Source: Falciphora oryzae (taxonomy: Eukaryota; Ascomycota; Sordariomycetes; Magnaporthales; Magnaporthaceae). Taken from it: a stretch of 64,000 nt of DNA. The stretch's first letter is position 1; the number at the start of each line of letters is the position of its first letter. The stretch spans positions 538,181 through 602,180 of the forward strand of contig JNVV01000004.1 in NCBI GenBank assembly GCA_000733355.1, given 5' to 3'. The notes beneath the pieces were generated by a model that saw only the letters and a program-made list of their open reading frames with translations, ran no database searches and was not told where the DNA came from. Both the position numbers and the translations under genes were made by a program. Below, in pieces: positions 55,360-64,000 of the stretch.

Positions 55360-55483
55360 TTGGTGGAATTTAGTTCAAAATTGAACGAGTTATTTAATTG
55401 AAAAAAAACGCCGTTTAATATGGAATTTTGAAGTGATCGACTCGCTTGGGTGACCGACTCGCTTGTGAACCACGTTAGCTAAA
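55360..55483. mobile_element. right end of a related, diverged MITE
   Basis: Read backwards from 55483 the sequence is TAACGTGGTTCACAAGCGAG, then CACTTCAAAAT and CATATTAAACGGCG. This follows the plan of the TIR of 54905-55343 (TAACGTGGTTCACCACCGAG, CACTTGAAAAA, CATATTAAACGCGA). Its left end is not identified. The intact MITE may have inserted into or beside this older family member. Confidence 0.55.
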
Positions 55484-56119
55484 GTTGGATGTATTAGCCC
55501 AACCTACCCTGTACTACCCTTTTTGGATTATCTACCCTGTACTGTTGTAAGGTTGTGCACAGGAATAGCGGATAGGGCTTATAGCGTGCTTAAAGGTGGC
55601 TTACAGCACCTACAGCACCTACTAGAAGCCTGAAGGCGGCCTGCAGCCCCTGTGGGATGCCTAGGCATCCAAGTCAGTCGTTGTGGGTCATACTGACTCG
55701 CCTACCCTGCACAGAATTGATCAGGAGTCAATTTGCACAAGTCAGAATTGGAGGCCCAACGCGGAGATGGGTTTGGTGGCCGTGGGTCGATTTTTTGGAA
55801 ATCCCATACAAATAATTTTTCGGAAAATCGCTCGCGGCACCGGAAGCCCCCACGGCGGAGAACCCGCGGGATCGATGTCGGTGGGTATATGAGGGAAGCG
55901 ATTGTTGGCGCCCCTCAACTGCAATACAAGCCTGTTCCACCCACTAAGCTTGGGGCCCCGACAGCGCTATTTATAGCGCCTGTCAGGGCCTAATCCAACT
56001 AACCGAGACCCTGCTGGCCACTGTGACTGCGCTGCAAATCCCCGATTTGACCTCCCAATATTAATACTAATAAAGTTAAACAAGCTGGTATATCGGATCC
56101 CAAATACCAAAGTCGCCTT
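55484..56119. other. unassigned repeat-like sequence
   Basis: Contains a palindrome GCGCTATTTATAGCGC at about 55965-55980, short tandem echoes (CACCTACAGCACCTAC near 55610) and no ORF with a domain. Probably further transposon remnants. I cannot assign it. Confidence 0.4.
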
Positions 56120-57865
56120 TAAAAGCCCGAAAAGGGTAAAGAAGTAAAGGATGGCCTCTTTTATTATAAGGAAAGATTGTGGGTGCTAACGGAGGCTTTG
56201 CAAAAGGAAATCCTCGAATCCGAACATGACACAACAGTCGCTGGACATATAGGTATGGATAAAACCCTCGAGTTAATTACTCGGCACTTTTAGTAGCCCA
56301 ATATCGAAGCAAAAGTCCGGGAATACGTAAGGGGATGCCTGGAGTGCTAACGCAATAAGGCCCTAAAGCATGCCCCCTTTAAACCCCTATAACCTATGGA
56401 GCTGCATTACCAGCCCTGGAAGACGGTGGCTATGGACTTCATTACGGACCTCCCTTTAAGCGATGGGTGCGATTCAATCTGGGTAATAGTAGACCCCTTT
56501 ACCAAAATGGCGCATTTCGTCCCCCTTAAAGTCAAGGGTAAAAAATCGGATAACCTTATCTGCATTTTCGCCAAAAAATACTAGCGACTGCACGGTGTGC
56601 CTCTAGATATTATCTTTAATAAAGATTCCAGATTTACAAGCCATTTGTGGAAAGATTTCCTCCGTTTGGTAGGCATCAAGCTAAAAATAAGCACTACCTT
56701 CCATCCCCAAACGGATGGACAAACCGAAAGGCTTAACCAAAGCTTGGAAACCTACCTTAAATTTTTCGTAAATTACGAAATGACTAACTGGGTCAAGCTA
56801 TTACCTACGGCGGAATTTGCCTATAATAATATATCTTCGGCAAATACCTCCATTACTCCCTTTTTCGCTAACTACGGGTACCACCCAGCTTTTAATAATC
56901 CCCCTCTCCCAAAACGAATACGCAATTTAGCAAACCAACTTTACCGGCATTAGATAACCCAGGTGCACGAAAAAGCCAAACAACACCTCGAAAAAGCCCG
57001 GGAACGAATAAAGCATTAGGCCGACAAAAGGAAAAGCCCCTCGCCGGTCCTTACCGAAAGACAATTCGTTATATTAAACGCCCGGCACATAAAGACCCGT
57101 CGCCCTGCCAAAAAACTCGATGCCAAAATGCTCGGGCCCTTCCGGATCCTTAAAGTTATTTCTCCCACGGCGGTACGACTAGCCCTGCTTAAAACCTGGA
57201 AAATCCATAACGCTTTCCACGTATCCTTTATCAAACCCTACCGCTCTAGCATTCAAGCACGACCTAACCCTAACCAGGTATTACGGGAAGCCCCTTCGGT
57301 TATAAAAGATTTCGTTATAAAAAAGGTTATAAATTCCATAAATACAGGCGGGAAGGTTCGTTACTTTGTCCGATAGGAAAATTACCCACGAAAAAAGGAC
57401 TGGACGTAGGAACCTTAGGAGCACTTCGATACCGACGGATTTAAGCAACACGTTATTGCCTTTCATCGGCTCAACCCCGATAAGCCTAGGGACCCCCGCG
57501 TGCCACAAGATATAAGCATAGCCGCATCCCTTAAGCGGGCTTCAAAAGGTTTCGAAACGCGCCCTAGGAAAAGGAGGATAGTGTCACACGGAAGAACCTA
57601 TGGACTCACCTAATCGGCCCCACAGAAGGTCCGGGAACCGGTATAGGTGCCCAACGGCCCCGAAGCCCAAAGGCTAAAGGCCGGAAGGGCAGTGTGAATC
57701 ATGTACTCGATACTTCGCACGGATCACAAAGGGTTTATATAAACCCTGCCATCTCCTATGTCTTTCACGAAAGATTCCTTCCTCTTCAAGCATCTTTTGA
57801 GCCTATAGAAAGATTATTTGCAATATAGAGATCCTTTTCCAAGCCGTTTTTAACCCCTTGTTACA
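56120..57865 (+). mobile_element. Ty3/gypsy retrotransposon, 5'-truncated, RIP-damaged
   Basis: Only the 3' part of pol and the 3' LTR are present; gag, protease, RT and RNase H are missing. Integrase text spans about 56150-57380: the zinc-finger region (GHIGMDKTLELITRHF then VREYVRGCLEC), core (AMDFITDLPLSDGCDSIWVI, FHPQTDGQTERLNQSLETYL), LGPFRILKVISPTAVRLALL and a chromodomain-like tail (VRYFVR-stop-ENYPRK). Stops replace expected Trp/Gln, for example the TAG TAG pair at about 56290 and TAA at 56348. A purine tract (GGAAAAGGAGGATAG) precedes the LTR. The element is dead. Confidence 0.85.
57582..57865 (+). repeat. 3' LTR of the truncated gypsy element
   Basis: 284 bp from TGTCACAC to TTGTTACA, directly after a polypurine tract; ends TGTCAC/GTTACA form a 5 of 6 inverted match. 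The matching 5' LTR is absent. The right border is supported because pogo transposase sequence starts immediately after it. Confidence 0.65.
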
Positions 57866-58238
57866 ATGCCATATTTAGCCACAATATTCCGCATAAGGTC
57901 AAACCACGCGGAAACGAGCTTAGGATCTTCGCATTTAGCCCTTTGGTAGTCGTACTTTCGAATCCAGCACGTGCCGAGCTTTGCGCGGCGTTTAACGAAC
58001 CTTTCGACCTAGCACTTACCAACAGTGCCCGCATCGCGTTCGGCGAGCAATTTATTGGCCATATTTTTAATACCAAAGGGCCGGGGAGGGAATGCGCGGG
58101 AATCCAGCTCAAATATGTATTTGATAAGCGCCTCCTCTTCGGATTCCGTCAATTTCCGAAAGTTGGGTTTATTATCGCGTCGAGCAGGTTAGCCGCGCTT
58201 CCGCCGGGCGAGCGTGGAAAAGTCGACTTTATAGATTT
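57866..58238 (-). pseudogene. pogo-type transposase fragment (Tc1/mariner superfamily)
   Basis: The minus strand reads DFSTLARRKRG-stop, then DNKPNFRKLTESEEEALIKY, IFELDSRAFPPRPFGIKNMA, NKLLAERDAGTVGK and KYDYQRAKCEDPKLVSAWFD followed by IVAKYGI. This is the CENP-B/Tc5-like DNA-binding half typical of fungal pogo transposases. TAA/TAG stops sit where Gln/Trp are expected. The DDE half that should follow is cut off by the gypsy LTR ending at 57865, and the N-terminal end is cut by the LTR starting at 58239. It is a remnant trapped between two retroelements. Confidence 0.75.
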
Positions 58239-58765
58239 TGTAACACCCCACACAGAACCATGGCCAGCAGCCGCAGGGGACGCCACCGGTGACCACAAAG
58301 GAGGCCTCCGGGTGGTAGCCGGAGGGGCGCAAACCTTGACGGATGTGCGGATCAGGAAAGTTTAACTTTGCGACACGCGCGCCGATCAGCCCCCGCAAAT
58401 CAGCCCGGCCCGGAACCCTAAGAGGGACGAAACACATCCGGCTCTAACGGACGCCGCGGAGGAGGCAATGTGCCGATAACAACCGAAAAGCAGGCCCCGA
58501 CGGACGCTACGGAGGAGGAGGCGCGCCGACGATAGCCGAAGGACGGACGGAGGGCTAAAGCATAAGGAGGGCCCGAAAGACCCCCTGTAAAGGAGGTTGG
58601 GAAAGCAAGCTATCGTTTTTGTTTCTACTTACACTATAAACTTGTTAAGCCCTGCACGAATACAACTATTGAGCTGCTAAACCTCTAAAACCTCCTTGCG
58701 AAAACCCCCCTTTTCCAAACCTAACACTACTGTAACTGGCTATAATAGGGCTAAGGCCTGTTACA
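58239..58765 (+). repeat. 5' LTR of the second gypsy element
   Basis: 527 bp, starting TGTAACACCCC and ending CCTGTTACA; the termini TGTAACA/TGTTACA form a perfect 7-bp inverted repeat. No convincing tRNA primer site is legible downstream, possibly because of mutation. Confidence 0.7.
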
Positions 58766-59334
58766 ATTCGATAGCTTCCTTTGCTCAAACCTTTAGCATT
58801 TACCAATCACCATATCGGACTTTAACAACTTCGTTAACATTAACGACCCAGGCCAGAACGAGGATCCAGGAACGGGAATATCCACCCTTCCCTTTGGACG
58901 CGAGCAACTTACCCCCAACAACCCTCGTAAATACCCTAACTTTAGCATCTATAGCGTTACATCCTACACTCGTTCGCAGCTCGCCTATTACGTAACGCGA
59001 AATTGCATCCCTACCAAAATCCTGCCACAATTCCAAAAAGCATTTGTGGAACGGAAGGCAGTTCGCGAGGCCTTTAGCCTCCCAAACGATTCGGACGATC
59101 CAAATCGCCCTAACTACGAGCCCCAAATTCCAGCTCGTTCCCAAAGTTTAACCCCAAAGTAGTACGGCTAGGAGGTCAACCGCCCGTTAGGAAGACCCGG
59201 CAACCAGTCGACACCCCGGGCACCGTCGCACCACACCTTAGTAAGGGACGACGACGAAAAAGACGACATCTTTCCTTCGTACGACAAAAACAAAGGCAGT
59301 TACAAAATTTTATGGAAAATGCCCGAGCTGAAGC

Positions 59335-60110
59335 TTCCAAGCTTAATGCAAGACTTCGACCATTAGGAAAGCAAATTTGACCTTACGTTCGAAGCCAATT
59401 TTAACGGCTTTATTACGGCTAAATTACGTATCGTAGCCGCTATCGGAACTTTCGATAGCGACTTTAACTCCGCCTATAACGGCTCGCGTAAAGCCAGCCC
59501 GGTATTAGGCTTACATTGGCGCAAATTTATGCGATAGCTCCGTAATACCACATTGCGAAAAGATTTTTTACTCCTAAAAGCTACTAACGATTTATAGCAA
59601 CTTATGCAAAAAAACAACGAAGACCCTGGTGTTTTCGTAGCACGGTACCAACGTATGTGCGGCGAAGCAAAACAAACAGCAAATATTAACAGCTACGTTA
59701 TCCGTTTGGTTTTTACCTTAAAAGTTCAAATCACCCGCGGAATGCATTATAAAGCGGAGATTTTGGAAAACCTCGTCGCTACAGCCCAAATCCTTTGGGA
59801 TACCCTAGGTACGGGTGCTCGCGCCCCGTACGACGAGAAGAAAGATTCCTATAAGTCTTCCTATAAAAAGGACCAAAAGGAATCGAACAAGGACGGGAAG
59901 CATAAATTTCGAAGCAAGCAAGAGGGGCGTGACCAACGCAACGGTAATAGCAAAAGCAACGGACGCTCGACGCTTTTAAACGCTAAACGCTAACGACGCC
60001 GGGACGAAAGCGTATACCTTAAATGCGGCAAGCCTAACCATATAGCGAAAAATTGCAAAAACCCCTTTTCCGCTACCAAACCTTTAACTAAAAAGGGCGA
60101 ATCCCCCTAG
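59335..60110 (+). pseudogene. gypsy gag relic with zinc knuckle
   Basis: Capsid-like text: ESKFDLTFEANFNGFITAKL, LHWRKFMR-stop-LRNTTLRK and VFVARYQRMCGEAKQTANI. The zinc knuckle near 60014 reads YLKCGKPNHIAKNC. The first Cys of CX2CX4HX4C is Tyr (TAC for TGC), itself a TpG-to-TpA change. Stops interrupt the frame. Confidence 0.75.
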
Positions 60111-60779
60111 GGGGAAAAAGCTAAAGTCAATTCCTTAAAGCGCCGGAAAAAGGAAAGTGGAAAAGAGCAAAGCGAAAAGCGCTAAAAAAACTAAAAGGGA
60201 ACCCGGTTATCCCCGCACCGACGTTCCGTAACGACCAGATACGCACAGCCCCTGCGCTCGTTACTAAAAGGACCGTTAGCTTTTCCAACGGCGGCCCGAA
60301 AGTTGAGGTCGAGGTCGGTTTAAATACGTTCGCCGAAATTAATACCGTTTCCATTACCTTTTGCAAATCTTTAAACTATAAGCCATGTAACCGTCCTAAA
60401 TACGATTACTAATCCCTCACTTTCGCCGCCGCAAACGATTAGGGCGTTAAAACCTATAGTATTTACCATTTACGATTAAACTTTCGTAACTAAAATAGCA
60501 CTCCGGTAAAAATTATCCGGCCATTCCTCGCTATCGAACGAAACTTAGCAAACGCCCCTATCCTTATAAGTATGCCATTAATGCAGAAACTAGCTATGGA
60601 CCTCCACCCGGTTAAAGGCACCTGGTATTTTAACCAACGTCCTCGTATCCATCAGCTATCCGTATACCATTTCCGAAAAAGCCTTTAAATTAAAAATCGC
60701 GTGTTTATTTATTCCTTTCGCTTTAACCCTTTTATCGGCAGCACCGGGGAGGACGACCCTTTTAAGGACCGTTTAAACG

Positions 60780-62230
60780 AACCGCCAAATTTGAAAAACG
60801 TCCCTGCAAATTTACGGATAAATTACTTCGACGTATTCGACGTCCGCAAAAGGAAAATGCTTCTAAAGCATGGCCACGGTGACCATGCCATCGATCTGCT
60901 TCCGGGTAAGGAGCCCCCGTGGAAACAGATTTACCATTTGTTTCCAGCTAAATTTACGGCATTTTAGGAGTACTTTACCGATGCTTTCGCATAAGGCATC
61001 ATCCGCGAGTTACAATTACTAGCAAAAGCTTTTATTATTTTCGTCCCGAAAAAAAACGGCACGTTACGATTGTGCGTTAACTATCGAGGACTTAACGATA
61101 TTACCATCAAAAATAGGGCACCGTTTCCGTTAATCGGGGAAATGCTCGACCGTTTAAACGGTGCCAAATGCTTGTTTAAAATCGACCTCGTTAATGCGTA
61201 TTACCGATTTCGCATTAAAAAGGGGGACGAATGGAAAACCGCGTTCCGTACCAAATACGGGCATTACGAGTACCTCGTGCTACCGTTCGGACTTACCAAC
61301 GCCCCGGCATCGTTCCAAACCTACATTAACAAAGCCCTACGGGGCCTAATGGACGATTTCGTTATCGTTTATTTGGACGATATCCTCATTTACTCCGGTA
61401 GTAAAAAGGAGCACCAGCACCACTTAGAGCTGGTTTTGGATCGATTTCGCAGCTTTAAACTTTATGCTAATCCCAAAAAGTGCACCTTTTTCCAGCAAAA
61501 ACTTAAGTTCCTAAGTTTTATCGTTAATACCGAAGGGCTTAAAATGGATCCTGCGCGTGTTTAGGTCGTCCGCGAATGGATCGACCACCTACCTCGCACG
61601 TACAGAGACATCCAGGTTTTTGTGGGATTTTGCAACTTTTATCGACGGTTTATCCACGGCTTTTCCCGCATAGCGAAACCTTTGCACGACCTATTGTAAG
61701 GAATGAAGAACGGGCGCAAGCCAGGCCAGATAGGCCATTACTGGCAGGAGCCCTAATAGTAGGCATTCGAGGACCTAATTAACGCGTTCACGACCGCATT
61801 AGTGCTGCGGTATTACGACCCGACTTTACCATTACGGGTTAAAACGGACGCTTTCGATTTTGCTATAGCAGGCATCCTATCGCAAAAGCACGACGGCTAA
61901 TGGCACCTTATAGCCTATTGGTCCCAAAAGTTTAAAAGTGCCGAAACTCGGTATCTTGTATACGACAAGGAACTTTTCGCAATAATGGGAAATTTTCGCC
62001 ATTAGCGACATTACCTTAAGGGGGCGCAAACCACGGAGGTGTTTTCGGATTATGAGAACTTTAAAGCTTTTATAAAACAGGAGCGCTTAAACGGACGATA
62101 GGCACGCTAGCTATTGCAGTTAGCACCTTACGACTTCGAAATCAAATACCGGCCAGGGTTTTTAAACCCAGCCGACGCTCCGTTTCGTTGGCCGGACTAT
62201 ATGAACGGTTGCGAGGAAAAACAGGAAACT
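60780..62230 (+). pseudogene. gypsy reverse transcriptase and RNase H relic
   Basis: RT blocks: LCVNYRGLNDITIKNRAPFP, GAKCLFKIDLVNAYYRFRIK, YLVLPFGLTNAPASFQTYIN and the catalytic FVIVYLDDILIYSG (YLDD). RNase H: LRVKTDAFDFAIAGILSQK, YLVYDKELFAIM and EVFSDYENFKAFI. Frames are broken by TAG/TAA at former Trp/Gln codons, so no active enzyme is encoded. Confidence 0.85.
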
Positions 62231-62789
62231 TTCATTAAAAAACTTCTGCCGACGCTATCTAATAAAATGGGTCGGGAATAAAACGTGTTTGTTTATAAGC
62301 AGCACGTAAAGGACATTGCCGAAGGAGCGTCGCCTAATAAGCCTCCCCAGCTAGTAAGCGCAAAGAGCGCACCTAACGAGCGATCCTTTAAAGATTTTAT
62401 CTTTAACTGGCGAAGCGAGCGGGATAGCGTACGTTTGGCACAACTTACGTTAGCTAACGATCCAAACGCCTTTAAGGTTATTTATACCTTATAGGTGCAA
62501 TTTGTTACTCGTTAGAAGGCACGCACTGCTTTGGATTGGCTTAAAAGCAGCGTAACTACGGACTCCCCGGAGGAGATCCTAACGCCGCTAAGGAAATGGA
62601 TTGGGGACGTACAAAAGCGGGATCCGGCGAGTATAAATTTGCTTAAAAGGCTGATAGTAGTTAAAAAGCCCCGTTTGGCAGTATTTGACGTGAAATATAC
62701 CGCACCGCACCGAGATATTGCGATGACGATTCGGCAGTAAGGAGCATCGTGCTTCCACCTAACTAACGGTAACGAGTTGATTTTCCGGG

Positions 62790-64000
62790 GAAATTAGGTT
62801 TATGTCCTTGCAAACGAGGCTTTAAGGACCGAAATCCTGAAACAGTTTTACGATTTCCCGGGAGCCGGTTACTAGGGCGTGGCTAAAATTTTAGATTTTA
62901 TTTAGCGCTTTTTTTGGTGGGATGGAGTTAAGGGGGATATTACGGTATATATGGCATCGTGCCTTTAGTGCTAAAGGAAAGCGATTTATCGTTACAAGCC
63001 TTACGGCAAATTTGAACCTTTACCACCGCCAAAAAACGGGCAGCCTATAAAAGAGATCTTTTTGAATTAGGTGACTGGCCTACCTAAAAGCAGGACGGCG
63101 GGTGGTTAGGTTTTTAACGCGATTTTCGTCGTCGTGTGCCGATTAACCAAGTACGTGGTCCTTATCCCTATACGAGCTGATACAAATGCAGGATAGTTTG
63201 CAAAGCTATTTTTCGAGCGTATCGAATGCGTATTCGGTACCCCTAAAAGCATCGTTAGCGATCGCGATAGCCGTATTACCAGTGGCTTTTGGGAAAAAGT
63301 GTGCAAGCACCAAATTATTAAAAGACGTATATCGATCGCCTACCATCTTTAAACGGACGGGCAGACGGAAGTCCTTAACCGCGTTATCGAAAACTACTTC
63401 CGCAATTATTGCGCCAGTTTGGAAAACTTTTAAGCATTATTGCTACCGTTAACAATTTACGCCTATAACAATAGCAGGAACTTTACTACAAGGCATTCGC
63501 CGTTTTATTTCCTATACGGATCGGATTGCGAAATGCGGATTAATATCGCGGATAATATCCCTAAAAGGAAGGTACCCGCAGTAAAAAACCGCATCGAACG
63601 ATTTTATACATTGCGTAAAAAGCTTAAAAAAACGTTACTATAAGCATAAGAACGGTTAACTAAATACTACAACAAAAACCACATCCCTATGCAATTCGCA
63701 ATTAAAAAATTTAGTTAAAATGTTTACGAAAAACCTGCGTTTAAAAAACAAAAAGTTAATACCTAAATAAATCGGTCCCTTTCGGATTACCGAACGCATA
63801 GGCTAACAGGCCTACCGTTTGGCATTTCCCGAGCATTACCGCCGTTTTTACGACGTTATTCCCGTGCAAAATTTCAAACGGTATATTGCTAAAAAATAAA
63901 AAAACGAAATGCCGCTACTTATACCAAAGTACGAGGACGACCAAAAGGAATGGGAGGTCGAAAAAGTACGAAATAAAGGACGGATCCGAAGCAAAAAGTA
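62790..64000 (+). pseudogene. gypsy integrase and chromodomain relic
   Basis: A decayed integrase with zinc-binding and core blocks (FWWDGVKGDI; VVVCRLTKYVVLIPIRAD; TDGQTEVLNRVIENYFRNYC; LTIYAYNNSRNFTTRHSPFY), then KNRIERFYTLRKKLKKTLL and, after further stops, PVQNFKRYIAKK. A chromodomain start (EWEVEKVRNKGR) reaches the window edge. Chromodomain gypsy elements often target heterochromatin. Confidence 0.8.

Larger units (their letters stand above)
58239..64000 (+). mobile_element. Ty3/gypsy retrotransposon with 5' LTR, RIP-damaged, runs off the window
   Basis: Order: 5' LTR 58239-58765; gag about 59320-60110; protease region about 60200-60620; RT about 60780-61570; RNase H about 61790-62230; integrase about 62790-63650; chromodomain start KEWEVEKVRNKGRIRSKK at 63940-64000. 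The Ty3/gypsy gene order (RT, RNase H, then integrase) is clear. In-frame stops are frequent in every domain, mostly at Trp or Gln positions (FRH-stop-RHYLKG; AR-stop-LLQLAPYDFEI). The 3' end and 3' LTR lie outside. The element is inserted into a pogo remnant. Confidence 0.9.

Noticed and set aside
57943..58365. 140-codon plus-strand ORF
   Set aside because: The minus strand of this region encodes recognisable pogo transposase text up to 58238 and the rest is LTR; the plus-strand ORF is a shadow.

Overview
This window looks like nuclear DNA of a filamentous ascomycete (Pezizomycotina, probably Sordariomycetes). The genes are GC-rich and carry short introns of 50-110 bp with GTRNGT donors and YAG acceptors. 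Typical fungal families are present: a Zn2Cys6 regulator, a CipC-like protein, an S28 peptidase and an NCS1 permease. The transposons have stop codons at former Trp and Gln positions, which is the mark of repeat-induced point mutation (RIP). The species cannot be named from the sequence alone.

Layout. The left edge (1-898) holds the 5' part of an HSL-type alpha/beta hydrolase on the minus strand. A gene-poor stretch of about 10.5 kb follows. It contains a perfect-TIR MITE (8317-8546) and a decayed tandem repeat (9262-9680). Then comes a core-gene block: a purine-cytosine permease (11434-13271), a secreted glycosidase-like protein (14401-16188), the tRNA m1A58 methyltransferase subunit Trm61 (minus), cysteinyl-tRNA synthetase (plus, with two candidate starts), a CipC-like protein (minus), a frameshifted small gene (23848-24590), a 2196-residue WW/poly-Gln protein (minus), a low-molecular-weight tyrosine phosphatase (minus), eIF1A (minus, five exons), an S28 serine carboxypeptidase (minus, seven exons), the complex I subunit NDUFB7/B18 (plus), a Zn2Cys6 factor (plus) and an unrecognised conserved-looking gene (43063-44699, minus).

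From about 45 kb the window becomes accessory sequence. A 308-codon ORF, possibly PD-(D/E)XK-like, is split by a 2888-bp MULE transposon. The MULE has a TIR of about 43 bp and an 8-bp target duplication, and removing it with one duplication copy restores the frame exactly. Next to it lie a fungal kinase-like pseudogene, a second more decayed copy of the same gene, a broken ankyrin gene and a BTB gene. From 54.6 kb to the end the sequence is AT-richer and consists of mobile elements: a palindromic TA-flanked MITE, a 5'-truncated Ty3/gypsy element with a 3' LTR, a pogo transposase fragment, and a second gypsy element whose 5' LTR starts inside the pogo fragment and which runs off the window.

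The core genes are ordinary housekeeping functions (tRNA modification and charging, translation initiation, respiration, secretion, uptake) and do not form one pathway. The most informative biology is in the accessory block: one gene broken by a datable insertion, a small family of kinase-like relics, and several transposon layers, most of them showing RIP-type decay. Exon boundaries are read from splice consensus and frame continuity, without transcript data.
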